NCBI RefSeq assembly: GCF_000177195.2
Contig: NC_015953.1
Location: 3,286,001-3,350,000, forward strand
DNA: 64,000 nucleotides
Source: Streptomyces sp. SirexAA-E
Lineage (GTDB): Bacteria; Actinomycetota; Actinomycetes; Streptomycetales; Streptomycetaceae
Reading direction: 5' to 3'
Shown here: piece after piece, positions 40,664 to 49,241 of the stretch
Position numbering within the stretch: the first letter of the stretch is position 1
Layout of the letters: every line of letters begins with the position of its first letter
Translations under genes and position numbers: made by a program
The notes under the pieces: generated by a model
Told to the model about the DNA's origin: nothing
What the model saw: only the letters and a program-made list of their open reading frames with translations
Database searches by the model: none

Positions 40664-41169
40664 GCCAGCCCCGTGACAGGCTCCGAGACCACCAGGGCAA
40701 TGAACCCGTGGTGCTCCTCGAACCAGTCAAGCTCTTCTCGGTACTGCGCGGCTTGGCGGCTGACTACGTCAGCGGTGATCACCACGACACCGTCGGCGAA
40801 GCCGGCTCGGACCTGCTGCCGTACAAGACTCCAGCCCGGCCGGTCCTGGGGGGCGGTTGCACCGCTGGGGTCCGTGTAGAACTGCTGCGGCCCCACCTGC
40901 CAGGACTGGCGTTCCGCGTAGTTCGCCGCCGACTCCAGGGACGCCCGAGGCACCTGCCCGTCGAAGGAGGGCGCGTACAGGCATACCCGCGGGTTCCTGC
41001 CTCTGGCACGGACCTGCGCGACGACCCGGTCCAGGTTCTCGCGCCGCGCAGCCCCTAAGGGCCCGTACGGGTCGACTTCGATACGGACCTCATGGGGGTA
41101 CAAGCGCGCGTGGTCCGCGCGTTCCCGGTCCATCCAACTCTGGGTCCTGCGGGCAGTGCTCTGGCGCAT
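40660..41169 (-). CDS. Degenerate serine-resolvase-fold protein
   Basis: 169 aa with ATG 41169; ATG 41133 is an alternative start. The domain over residues 58-160 (RVCLYAPSFDGQVPRASLES, NYAERQSWQV, a DRPGW segment, GFADGVVVITADVVSRQ) follows the order of the catalytic domain of serine recombinases, but the YxRxS signature is YAPSF, so the catalytic Arg is missing, and no DNA-binding domain follows. Likely not a recombinase; perhaps a signalling or regulatory relic fused by overlap to the HATPase gene. Confidence 0.55.
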   Translation of the reverse strand: MRQSTARRTQSWMDRERADHARLYPHEVRIEVDPYGPLGAARRENLDRVVAQVRARGRNPRVCLYAPSFDGQVPRASLESAANYAERQSWQVGPQQFYTDPSGATAPQDRPGWSLVRQQVRAGFADGVVVITADVVSRQAAQYREELDWFEEHHGFIALVVSEPVTGLA

Positions 41170-41514
41170 TGCTGGCCTCGGCTTCTTAGGGGAGGTGATG
41201 GTGCTGGCGCGGCCGGCCCCCGGGTCTCCTGGGGCTCTGGCCCCCGGAGGCCGGGCCCGTACACGATTACGAGGGCACACGCCCTCACGTATCTGCGTGA
41301 ACGGGCATGTCGATCTGTGCGCTCAACTACCGTGCTGCATGTGCGATTTACTGTGCAAGGGCAATCGCCATTGCTTTGAAATTGGCACATGCCCGCACAC
41401 AGGCAAGGGGTTGCTCAAGGGGGTGCAGTGGCTGGCACACTCAGGAGCAGGGCTCGCACGGAACCCGGCACAGGGCGTGTTGGGTACCCACAGGGATGGG
41501 GAAAGGATTACTCA

Positions 41515-42384
41515 GTGGCACCTAAGCGCGGGGCGACGTTCCGACGCAGGGAGTTGGGCAAGGAGCTGCGAAAGCTCCGAGACAAGAAGGGGGAGACGCT
41601 TCAAGAGGTGGCCAAGGCTCTCGGCTTCTCCCACACGAAGCTCGCGCGAGTCGAGATCGGGGAGAACGACCTCCCGCGTGTGGGTGACCTGGAGAGCCTG
41701 ATCCATCACCTTGATCCTGAACTCCCAAAGGAGGACTGGGAGACTTTGCTCCAGTTGCATCGGGAGTCCTTGAGCAAGGAGCCGTGGACGCCGTACAAGG
41801 CGTACATGCCATCGAAGATGCCGACCTACCGTGGCCTGGAGCAGGACGCCACCGTGATGCGTGCTTGGCAACCCGCCTTCGTCTTCGGTCTCTTCCAGAC
41901 GGAGAGCTATGCGAGAGCGCTGTACCAGATCGCCAAGCCTGTCGACGAGACCACGAGCGAGTACATCGAGCAGAACGTCCGACTCCGGTTGGAGCGGAAG
42001 GAGATGATCACCCGCTCGGTTGATCCGCTGGAACTGCGGGTCATCATGGACGAGACGGCGGTCCGTCGGATAGTGGGCGGCCCCGAGGTGATGGCTGCCC
42101 AGTTCGAGGAGATCGTTGTGCTGGGGGAGTTGGACCACGTGACGATCCAGATCTTGCCCCACGACGTCGTCACGTATCGCTCGGAAGGCAACTTCATCTT
42201 GCTGGACTTCTCCGAGACCCTTGACCCTGTCGTGCAGATCGACATGTCCAACACGATCAGCGTCACCGACGAGCGCCAGGAAGTGCAACGGAACGTCCGT
42301 CGCTTCGACGCCATGCGCGACAGTGCCCTGCCCCCGGCCCGAACGGCTGGGTTCCTGCAACAACTAGCACGAGAGTGGAAGTAG
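41515..42384 (+). CDS. XRE-family regulator with DUF5753
   Basis: 289 aa from GTG 41515 with GAAAGGA seven bases upstream. Residues 8-65 (RRELGKELRKLRDKKGETLQ, KLARVEIGENDLPRVGDLES) are the XRE helix-turn-helix. The rest (LEQDATVMRAWQPAFVFGLF, VRRIVGGPEVMAAQFEEIVV, ILPHDVVTYRSEGNFILLDF) is the DUF5753 domain. Paired with the DUF397 gene that overlaps its end. Such pairs are frequent in Streptomyces and affect development and antibiotic production. Confidence 0.85.
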   Translation: MAPKRGATFRRRELGKELRKLRDKKGETLQEVAKALGFSHTKLARVEIGENDLPRVGDLESLIHHLDPELPKEDWETLLQLHRESLSKEPWTPYKAYMPSKMPTYRGLEQDATVMRAWQPAFVFGLFQTESYARALYQIAKPVDETTSEYIEQNVRLRLERKEMITRSVDPLELRVIMDETAVRRIVGGPEVMAAQFEEIVVLGELDHVTIQILPHDVVTYRSEGNFILLDFSETLDPVVQIDMSNTISVTDERQEVQRNVRRFDAMRDSALPPARTAGFLQQLAREWK

Positions 42385-42632
42385 CCATCAATACAAAATT
42401 CACGGCCCCTGATGTGGCCCTCGAGTCCGCTTGGTTCAAGTCCTCGTATAGCAACGACACCGGAGGTGCCTGCGTCGAGATCGCCCATCTGACGAACCAC
42501 GTCGGTATCCGCGACTCGAAGAACAAGATCGGCCCCGCACTCGTCGTGCCGGCCGCCGCCTGGACCTCGTTCGTCGGGCTGATGCGCTCCGGCGACGTCG
42601 ATTCCGGCTCAGCCGAGCACAGCACTAACTAG
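42375..42632 (+). CDS. DUF397 protein
   Basis: 85 aa, GTG 42375, overlapping the XRE gene by ten bases. FKSSYSNDTGGACVEIAHL and VGIRDSKNKIGPALVVPAAA are the DUF397 signature, in which WxKSS..GGxCVEVA is typical (here F replaces W). Partner of the XRE/DUF5753 regulator; BldB relatives and XRE partners belong to this kind of system. Confidence 0.85.
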   Translation: MEVAINTKFTAPDVALESAWFKSSYSNDTGGACVEIAHLTNHVGIRDSKNKIGPALVVPAAAWTSFVGLMRSGDVDSGSAEHSTN

Positions 42633-42690
42633 GAAGCGGCCTGGCGTTCACCGTCTCGGTCGCCTGACCCGCAACACTGAGCGATTGATG

Positions 42691-42715
42691 CCCCGCGCGA
42701 AGCCACCGCGCGGGG
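42691..42715 (+). terminator. Hairpin after XRE-DUF397 pair
   Basis: CCCCGCGCG pairs with CGCGCGGGG (9 bp, seven-base loop) 58 bases after the stop, without a clear T run. It sits between converging genes. Confidence 0.6.
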
Positions 42716-42780
42716 TATCTACCGTCTCGTACTCGAACGAGCGTACGCGCACCACGGGGCGCGTCCCCAGACTGCGCCCG

Positions 42781-44070
42781 TTAAAGGGACCGCAGTGATA
42801 CAGCGGTCTGCAACTCCCGGACCCCGGTGGTGCGTGGGTGCCGCTCTGCCAGTTCGGCAACGATGAGGCGGATGGCAGGCCGGTCTCGGACTTCTCCCGG
42901 GCTGGAGCGGTATGCGGTCAGTAGCGCCTGGGCGGTCTGCGCGGGGCGCTGCCAGGCCCACCAGGCCCGAGCCATGTCGGTGCCCAGCCGTGCCTTTCGT
43001 TCGGCCGTGGGGAAGTGCTCGGGGCGCAGGTCTTTTCCTGCTTCCAGCGCGGCCCCGGCGTCACCGAGCGCCCAGTGGACGCCGACGGCGTACAGGTCAA
43101 CGGCGGCAGGGGTGATGGGGAACAGTCGGCCGGCCGGGGCGTATGGCGGCAGTCGGCGGGCAGCACGGCGGGCTTCTTCGGTCATCGCCAACGCGTCCGT
43201 CCGGTGCCCTCCACGGGCGGCGGTGTACGCCAGGGTGCAGAGCATCTGTGCGTACGCGGACGCGGAAGCTTCGGTGCGCAGGCCCGTGGCCTCCACTCCG
43301 GTGGCCGCCGTTCTCATGAGGCGCTGGGCCTCCTCGGAGCGGTCCTGGTGGCGCAGCACGATCGCCAGCTCTCGGGCTGCGGCTGCGGACGCGAGAGGCG
43401 AGCCGGATACCTCGGCCCAGGTGCGGGCGCGGTCCGCGGTGAGCCGGGCCTGCTCGTACGAGCCGAGCTTGCTCAGCACCGAGGCGGTCAGGCTGTAGAC
43501 GGACGAGAGCCGGGCCTGATCGAGCTCCCGGCGCGACGACGCGGCGGAGTGGCCATCACCGATGAGGCCGGGCAGTGCGGTGAGGAGACGCCCATGCGCG
43601 CCCTTGTCGTACAACTCGCGGGCGGTAGCCAGCCGGGCGTCGAGTGAACCGCCGCCGGTGGGGCTGGGGGTGTCGGCCAGGGCTTCATCCAACCCCAGCA
43701 GCAGGGCGGCTGGTCCGGCAGCCGCTGTGGCGGTGATCAGCGTGCGGCGGCGCATCGGGTCCTCCTCGGCGTGCGGACTGGCCGTCACTCTAGTGGTCGC
43801 CGACGCGGTCGGGGCGGGTGGCGCCAGGGAATGCACCAAGACGTGTCGTGGGACGCCGACTTCCAGTGCTGCGCGATGCACCAAGGCCAGGTCGACCACC
43901 CTGTTGCGGCGCTCCAGCCGGGACACCGTGGCGGCTGAGCAGCCGATCCGGTCCCCGAGGGCGGCGAGAGTCCAGGCGCGGTGTTCGCGGCCGAGACGGA
44001 TGAGCGCGCCGGGGCGCCGCTGCGCGGCTAACTCGCGCGCCATAGGGGTGGTCCAAAGGTCAACAGGCAC
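42781..44070 (-). CDS. XRE-type regulator with TPR-like domain
   Basis: 429 aa from GTG 44070 with GGAGGGG upstream. Residues 25-65 (RLGREHRAWTLAALGDRIGC, AATVSRLERRNRVVDL) are an XRE helix-turn-helix. From about residue 135 on, helical repeats (ARLATARELYDKGAHGRLL, SVLSKLGSYEQARLTADRA, LAYTAARGGHRTDALAMTEE) look like tetratricopeptide units, a design used by Streptomyces regulators that sense peptides or protein partners. Residues 105-130 (a twin-Arg, LITATAAAGPAALLLG) look like a leftover Tat-like stretch. Confidence 0.75.
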   Translation of the reverse strand: MPVDLWTTPMARELAAQRRPGALIRLGREHRAWTLAALGDRIGCSAATVSRLERRNRVVDLALVHRAALEVGVPRHVLVHSLAPPAPTASATTRVTASPHAEEDPMRRRTLITATAAAGPAALLLGLDEALADTPSPTGGGSLDARLATARELYDKGAHGRLLTALPGLIGDGHSAASSRRELDQARLSSVYSLTASVLSKLGSYEQARLTADRARTWAEVSGSPLASAAAARELAIVLRHQDRSEEAQRLMRTAATGVEATGLRTEASASAYAQMLCTLAYTAARGGHRTDALAMTEEARRAARRLPPYAPAGRLFPITPAAVDLYAVGVHWALGDAGAALEAGKDLRPEHFPTAERKARLGTDMARAWWAWQRPAQTAQALLTAYRSSPGEVRDRPAIRLIVAELAERHPRTTGVRELQTAVSLRSL

Positions 44071-44254
44071 AGGTCCCCTCCCACGCCGCACGACCGGGGC
44101 CCCCACCGTACGGTCGGCGGACGGGCCCGTCGAGACCGCTTGCACAACGTGCAAAGCCCTTGCAAGACAGGGCGGTTGGCCGCCGCTGGGCAGGTCGGCG
44201 CGGTGTCCTGGGTGCAGCGCCCCGGACCGCGGGGCCTCGTCCATCGGAGGCATC

Positions 44255-44719
44255 ATGGCAACGGCTGTTGCAACCCCTCTGGTCACCGACCCGACGACCG
44301 GCCCGATCCGCTCTGCGCGGGAGGTCGTGCCGGCCGACCTGTGGGACAAGCAGGTCGGGCTCCTCATGCGCGACTACCCCTACGACTCGGTTATGGCGAC
44401 CCGGGTCCTCGGACAGGGCTACGCCTACCTGCTGACCGCGATGAACCACCGGGGCCAGGCGCTGGGACTCGCACCCAGCAAGATCGTCGACATCGGTGTC
44501 CACACGATCATCCTGGACACCGTGGCCTACGCCACGCTGTGCGAACGCTTCAACGGCGGACACTTCCTGCACCACGTTCCGGACGTCGACTTCAAGAACG
44601 ATGGGTCCGTGCTGCGGACGGCGGATCTGATCGCGGCTGACGGCTGGGAGATCGACCTGCCGTTGTGGGCGGACGCCGCCGACTGCGGTCCCTGCCACCC
44701 CGGCAACGACTCGCACTGA
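44255..44719 (+). CDS. GRDP-like (DUF1399-type) hypothetical protein
   Basis: 154 aa, ATG 44255 after GGAGG. The core PSKIVDIGVHTIILDTVAYA, then FNGGHFLHHVPD, resembles the conserved region of glycine-rich-domain (GRDP) proteins, where PSxxVDxxWHxHILDT and HHxP occur. The C-terminus has a CGPC motif. It is divergent from the XRE-TPR regulator and upstream of a methyltransferase, so the three may act together. Function unknown. Confidence 0.55.
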   Translation: MATAVATPLVTDPTTGPIRSAREVVPADLWDKQVGLLMRDYPYDSVMATRVLGQGYAYLLTAMNHRGQALGLAPSKIVDIGVHTIILDTVAYATLCERFNGGHFLHHVPDVDFKNDGSVLRTADLIAADGWEIDLPLWADAADCGPCHPGNDSH

Positions 44720-44740
44720 CTCACGCTGGGCTGAGCGCTA

Positions 44741-44778
44741 AGCCGGGCCCCGCGCCTCCTCTGGCCTGGGGCCCGGCT
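44741..44778 (+). terminator. Terminator
   Basis: AGCCGGGCCCC pairs with GGGGCCCGGCT (11 bp) around a 16-base loop, 22 bases past the stop at 44719. Confidence 0.7.
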
Positions 44779-44833
44779 CTCCCGTGGGTGAGATTCCCCA
44801 GAGTTCGCCCGGCGGCGGGCGGCACCCGCCAGG

Positions 44834-45661
44834 ATGACGCGGGTGACCACCACCTCAGACCTCTGGCACCACTACGGCCGCACCCGTGCCGAGCAAGACC
44901 GCGCCGTCCCCGACACCTTCCACTGGATCTGGAGTCAAGACGGCGGCCCCGGCCCCGAGCTGTTGGGCGACCTGACGGGCAAGGTCCTCGGAGACCTCGG
45001 CGCAGGCACTGCCCGGCAGGCCGCCCACCTCGCGACCCATCATTCCCCCGCCCGAGTTGATGCCGTCGATGCCTCACCCGCGCAGTACGCCATGGCCACC
45101 GACCTGTTCGGCCACCTCGCGCCGCGCCTGCGCATCATCGGGTCCGATGCCGTAAGGCATGCACGGACGGCACCCGACTCGTACGACGTGCTGTACAGCG
45201 TCTTCGGCGCAGTCGACTTCACCGACCCGCACGAGCTGCTGCCGTCCGTGGCCACAGCACTGCGGCCCGGCGGCCGGCTGGTGTTCTCCACACTCGCCCA
45301 CTACCTCGGCGGCGCACCTGCGGCAGCGGACGTCGTGCCCGCCGACGTCCCGGCAAGAACCCCTGGCGGGGAGGCGACCACGATGCGCCGCTGGGTACTC
45401 CAGGAACAGGTCTGGACGAAGGTGCTGGACGAGACCGGGTTCACCCGGATCAGCATCGACAGGCTGCCGTCGACCACCGACGCGCCGCGCAGCGCGGACA
45501 CACTGCTCGTGACCGCCGTCCACAGGCTTAACAGGCCCCAACAGGAGGGGCAGAGGGCCCGCGCTGATCAGGGCGATAGGTCGAACTGCTGGAGCTTGGA
45601 GACAATCAGCTTGCTGAATGAGGTGGCGATCCCGCACAGGTCCTCGGGGGCGTCGGGTTGA
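44834..45661 (+). CDS. Class I SAM methyltransferase with abnormal C-terminus
   Basis: 275 aa. VLGDLGAGTARQAAHLA (motif I), VDAVDASPAQ and YDVLYSVFGAVDF are the SAM-binding elements. Residues 155-232 (from HYLGGAPAAADVVPAD to SADTLLVTAVHRL) are repeated at 46272-46498. The last 43 residues have no counterpart in the repeat and run antisense over the lipoprotein 3' end. I infer that the original stop was lost at a recombination junction and that the frame now runs on to 45661. The catalytic part is complete. Confidence 0.75.
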   Translation: MTRVTTTSDLWHHYGRTRAEQDRAVPDTFHWIWSQDGGPGPELLGDLTGKVLGDLGAGTARQAAHLATHHSPARVDAVDASPAQYAMATDLFGHLAPRLRIIGSDAVRHARTAPDSYDVLYSVFGAVDFTDPHELLPSVATALRPGGRLVFSTLAHYLGGAPAAADVVPADVPARTPGGEATTMRRWVLQEQVWTKVLDETGFTRISIDRLPSTTDAPRSADTLLVTAVHRLNRPQQEGQRARADQGDRSNCWSLETISLLNEVAIPHRSSGASG

Positions 45662-46161
45662 GTCTGGCTGATCACAGTGCTGAAGGAAGTGGTGGAACCG
45701 ACGACGATGAAGTCCTTGTCGGAACCGATGGTGACGTTCTGGTAGCAGGATTCCTCGTCGGCGGTCTGGACCGCGGCGTAGCCCGCTACCTTGATCCGTC
45801 GAGCGTCTGGCTCGTCCGCCTTACTCTTCCGCGCCGCGTCACGGGGGTACGGGATCCAGCCCATCTGGATGCCTGTAGAAGTCAGCCAGTAGCACGACTC
45901 GGCAGGGCCCTCGGACAGGTCGATCTCCCTACCGGGCAGCGCGATCCCATACGCGGCGCGCTCCTGATCGCTGAGCAAGGCACACGAGGACACGGCATAC
46001 CTGCCCATGGCTTGAGTCAGATCGGTTGGCCTGGGCGACGGGGCGGTGGGTGATGTCAGTGAGGGTGGGGGGCTGGAAGTGGAACAGCCGACCAGCAGGA
46101 CGAGCATCGCGAGCAGGACTATCGCCGGGCCGAAGCATCGTTTTCTTGGGCTGGGGGACAT
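45568..46161 (-). CDS. DUF3558-like lipoprotein
   Basis: 197 aa from ATG 46161. Signal peptide with basic N-terminus (RKR), hydrophobic VLLAMLVLLV and lipobox LVGC, Cys at residue 27-28. A Pro/Ser/Thr linker is followed by a domain with LSDQERAAYGI, CYWLTSTGIQMGW and a late Cys, as in DUF3558 lipoproteins of actinobacteria. Anchored outside the membrane. It lies between the two copies of a methyltransferase C-terminus. Confidence 0.75.
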   Translation of the reverse strand: MSPSPRKRCFGPAIVLLAMLVLLVGCSTSSPPPSLTSPTAPSPRPTDLTQAMGRYAVSSCALLSDQERAAYGIALPGREIDLSEGPAESCYWLTSTGIQMGWIPYPRDAARKSKADEPDARRIKVAGYAAVQTADEESCYQNVTIGSDKDFIVVGSTTSFSTVISQTQPDAPEDLCGIATSFSKLIVSKLQQFDLSP

Positions 46162-46271
46162 GCGCTGGAGGCTAGCGTTCAGCCGTGGGGAGAGAGCCCC
46201 GAATAGCGGAAATCGCTGTACGGGGTCATTCAAGCCGGCGCCGCGCTGCTGCTGCTGCCAATACGCCCGCC

Positions 46272-46498
46272 TCGGCGGCGCACCTGCGCAGCCCGAAGTC
46301 ATGCCCGCCGACATCCCGGCGAAGACCTCGGACGGAGAAGCGACCACGATGCGCCGCTGGGTCCTCCAGGAGCAGGTCTGGACGAAGGTGCTGTACGCAT
46401 CCGGGTTCACCCGGATCGGCGTCGAGCGACGGCCGGCGACCATCGACATGCCGCGTAGCGCGGACACTCTGCTCGTGAACGGTGTTCGGCAGGCTTGA
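46272..46498 (+). pseudogene. Truncated second copy of the methyltransferase C-terminus
   Basis: From GGAPAQPEVMPADIPAK to SADTLLVNGVRQA the sequence repeats the C-terminal 75 residues of the methyltransferase at 44834, with the motif TTMRRWVLQEQVWTKVL identical. It ends with a normal TGA at 46496-46498. No N-terminal SAM-binding part precedes it. It is a 5'-truncated paralogue. Confidence 0.7.
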
Positions 46499-46545
46499 GC
46501 CGAGGGCTCCGAAAGCCGCTGCCTTCGGGCCTGCGGATGAACCTT

Positions 46546-46833
46546 TTAGGCGACGAGGCTGTGGTGGCCGCCCCTGTCATCGTTCCGCTGCCCACTCGCT
46601 TGGGGGTACGCAAGGCCCAGCAAGTTCAGCAAGTCAGCCGTCACCACCCGGTAGGCGTTGCCGAGACGCAGCACCTTGACCGGGTACTCCCCCTGCTTAG
46701 CGAGTCCGTATCCCGTTGATCGGCCGATCATCAGCGCTTGGTTTGAGGTGTCGAGGTCGATCACGGCAGGGAGAGCAAGCAGCTCGTCGCCCGTCAGCCC
46801 TCGTGCTTCGCGGGACGAATTGGATGCCGTCAC
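46546..46833 (-). CDS. Excisionase-like DNA-binding protein
   Basis: 95 aa from GTG 46833, which has AGGAGG six bases upstream. Residues 17-70 (LPAVIDLDTSNQALMIGRST, YGLAKQGEYPVKVLRLGNAY, VTADLLNLLGL) form the winged helix-turn-helix of AlpA/Xis-type proteins that accompany actinobacterial integrases. It is on the strand opposite to the integrase. Probably a recombination directionality factor or repressor of the integration module. Confidence 0.7.
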   Translation of the reverse strand: MTASNSSREARGLTGDELLALPAVIDLDTSNQALMIGRSTGYGLAKQGEYPVKVLRLGNAYRVVTADLLNLLGLAYPQASGQRNDDRGGHHSLVA

Positions 46834-46924
46834 GGTGCCCTCCTGGGAATATTTCGCGTCATGTTGACGCCGTAGGTGTATCACGTAGTTGCAGCAGCGC
46901 CCTTTGACTGCCTAAAGTGTCGCC

Positions 46925-47584
46925 ATGACACCTGATCAATGGCCGACAGCGTTCACCGGTCGAATCGCCAGGCGGTTGCGGGACTCGCGCAAGGCCGCCG
47001 GCCTCACCATGGCCGAGGTCGCCCAGGGCTGTGCCGACCGCGGCTTGCCGGAGTTCACCGAGCACTCGATGAAGAATCTGGAGTCCGGGCGTAAGACGAG
47101 CATCACCGTCGCGGAGGTCGTCGTGCTGGCTGACGTCCTGGGTGCGCCGCCCGTGACTCTCCTTTTCCCGGTCGGGTCCTCAGCCACGGTCGAAGTCCTC
47201 CCCGGTCGCGAAGTCTCCACCTGGGATGCGGTCGCATGGTTCACCGGCGAGTCGCCGTTGGCCGAGCCCGCTCCCGATGGTTCCGCTCGGGGCATCCTCG
47301 ACCTCTTCCGGCAGCACGGTGACCTGGTGGCTGCCGCGATGTCTTCCAACTCCTTGGCCAGGGAGAGACGGCGGGCGGCCAGCACCACCCTGGACCGGGC
47401 CCGCAGAGCCACCCTCCTGCAGCGCGCCGAGGGCTACGAGGAGCACGCGTTCGAGGACTGCCAGGAACTGCGCACGTTCCGTGGCCGGATGCGCGACCGC
47501 GACCTCGCCCCTCCGTCTCTGCCCCACGAGCTGGCCTTCGTCGACCAGCCCGAAACACTGACCCCTTCGGAGGACAGCGAGTGA
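46925..47584 (+). CDS. XRE-like regulator upstream of integrase
   Basis: 219 aa. Residues 10-75 (RIARRLRDSRKAAGLTMAEV, SMKNLESGRKTSITVAEVVV, LADVLGAPPVTLLFP) are an XRE helix-turn-helix. The C-terminal part (residues 120-219) is helical. ATG 46925 has no ribosome site, while TAAAGT lies nine bases upstream, so the mRNA may be leaderless. Its stop overlaps the integrase GTG (GTGA). It may control integrase expression. Confidence 0.75.
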   Translation: MTPDQWPTAFTGRIARRLRDSRKAAGLTMAEVAQGCADRGLPEFTEHSMKNLESGRKTSITVAEVVVLADVLGAPPVTLLFPVGSSATVEVLPGREVSTWDAVAWFTGESPLAEPAPDGSARGILDLFRQHGDLVAAAMSSNSLARERRRAASTTLDRARRATLLQRAEGYEEHAFEDCQELRTFRGRMRDRDLAPPSLPHELAFVDQPETLTPSEDSE

Positions 47585-49194
47585 AGAACGGCAACCTCAT
47601 ACGACGGTGCCGCTGCACGGACCCGAAGACCAAGAAGGATTACGGCGCTTCCTGCCCCAAGCTCAAAGCCTCGCGCCGGCATGGCACCTGGACCGCCACC
47701 CAGGAACTCGAACCCGCTCAGGACGGCCGTCGCAGGCGGTTCCGCCGTGGCGGCTTCGAGACCTCCAGCAAGGCCCAGGAGGAGCTGGACAAGGTCCGTG
47801 CCCTCATGGCCATTCCCGAGGAAGACGACGCCTGGGGCAAGACCCAGATCGGCGACCTGCTGGAGAACTGCGTCAAGGACAAGGACCCGGTCCCGGACTA
47901 CGACGAGACCCGCCGTCGCTTCAAGACCGGGCAGTCCCTGAACTCCAAGGTCACCGTGGCGGAGTGGCTCGACACCTGGCTGGCGGGGCGCAAGCGTCTG
48001 CGGCGCGGTGGGGCGACCCGCTACGAGTGCGACATCCGTGTGCACCTGAAGCCGCATCTCGGGCACCTGCGCCTCGACAAGCTCCGCGTGCACCACATTG
48101 ATTCGATGTTCGACGCGATCAATGAACGCAACATCGAGATCCAGGAACAGAACGCCCAGCGGCGCGTAGTGCGCGACGACCTCAAGGCCACGCCGAACAA
48201 GGGGGCCGAGAACCGCACTCGACGCCATTGGCTGCGGGCTCAGCTCGACGCGATGCCTCCGTTCCGGCGGATCACCGGCCTCAACACCCAGCCGCATATC
48301 CGGGACACTCTGCGCGCCGCGCTGAACGTCGCCATCGCCCAGCAGGTGATGCCGGCCTTCAACCCGGCGGCGCACGTCGAGTTGCTGCCGGGCACGAAGC
48401 CCAAGGCCCTCGTCTGGAGCGACGAGCGCATCGCACGCTGGAAGGAGACCGGCGAGAAGCCTTCGCCGGTCATGGTCTGGACCCCCGAGCAGACGGCGAC
48501 GTTCCTCGACTTCGTCGAGCAGGACCGGCTGTACGTGCTCTGGCGACTCATCGCCTTCCGGGGCACACGACGCGGCGAAGGCTGCGGCGTCCGCTGGGAA
48601 GACCACTCGGCCAAGGCGCGCTCGCTCACCATCGCCACCCAGCTCGTGCAGGACGGCTGGGAGGTCCACGAAGGCGCTCCGAAGACCGACAGCGGCATTC
48701 GCCTGATCGCACTCGATGAGGAGACAAACCAGGACCTCCTGTCTCACAAGGCTCGTCAGCAACGGGAGCGGGAGGCATGGGGCGAGGGCTGGCAGGACAC
48801 CGGTCGGGTCTTCACCCAGGAGGATGGCTCCCTTCTTCACCCTGGCAAGGTCAGTGACCTTTTCGAGCGTCTGGTCGAAGCCGCTGGCCTTCCTCCGATC
48901 CGGCTCCACGACCTTCGCCACGTCGCAGCGACACTGATGCTCGCCGCCGGAGTCGACATCAAGGTGGTCTCCGAAACGCTCGGCCACTCAGACACGCGGA
49001 TCACCCGGGACATCTACCAGTCGGTCCTGGACGATCTCGCTCGCGACGCCGCCGAGAAGGTCGTACAGCTCGTGCCGCACGCCCGGAGGCCCTTGGCTGC
49101 GGTGAAGGACGAAAAGCCGACGGCCTCTCCCCGTCGGCCCAGGATGACGCCTCCGCGCAAGAGCGACGAGGCCAAGGAAGAACGTTCCGCCTGA
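47581..49194 (+). CDS. int: Tyrosine site-specific integrase
   Basis: 537 aa. It would integrate the element at the tRNA-Thr gene and, with an excisionase, excise it. Residues 120-170 (VTVAEWLDTWLAGRKRLRRG) are the core-binding SAM-like domain. The catalytic domain (about 300-490) has FRGTRRGEGCGVRW (first Arg), LHDLRHVAATLMLAAGVDIK (His-x-x-Arg), LGHSDTRIT (His/Trp position) and YQSV with the nucleophile Tyr. All catalytic residues appear present. The N-terminal 100 residues are an arm-binding region with Cys pairs. Stop 49194 is followed by a terminator. Confidence 0.9.
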   Translation: MKNGNLIRRCRCTDPKTKKDYGASCPKLKASRRHGTWTATQELEPAQDGRRRRFRRGGFETSSKAQEELDKVRALMAIPEEDDAWGKTQIGDLLENCVKDKDPVPDYDETRRRFKTGQSLNSKVTVAEWLDTWLAGRKRLRRGGATRYECDIRVHLKPHLGHLRLDKLRVHHIDSMFDAINERNIEIQEQNAQRRVVRDDLKATPNKGAENRTRRHWLRAQLDAMPPFRRITGLNTQPHIRDTLRAALNVAIAQQVMPAFNPAAHVELLPGTKPKALVWSDERIARWKETGEKPSPVMVWTPEQTATFLDFVEQDRLYVLWRLIAFRGTRRGEGCGVRWEDHSAKARSLTIATQLVQDGWEVHEGAPKTDSGIRLIALDEETNQDLLSHKARQQREREAWGEGWQDTGRVFTQEDGSLLHPGKVSDLFERLVEAAGLPPIRLHDLRHVAATLMLAAGVDIKVVSETLGHSDTRITRDIYQSVLDDLARDAAEKVVQLVPHARRPLAAVKDEKPTASPRRPRMTPPRKSDEAKEERSA

Positions 49195-49206
49195 TTCAGG
49201 CGTGGA

Positions 49207-49241
49207 GGAGCCCCGGTCAGCGGATATCTGACCGGGGCTCC
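49207..49241 (+). terminator. Integrase terminator
   Basis: Perfect 14-bp stem (49207-49220 with 49228-49241) and seven-base loop, 13 bases after the integrase stop. Confidence 0.8.

Noticed and set aside
40660..41169. Active serine recombinase
   Set aside because: Catalytic Arg of the YxRxS motif is replaced and there is no C-terminal DNA-binding domain.
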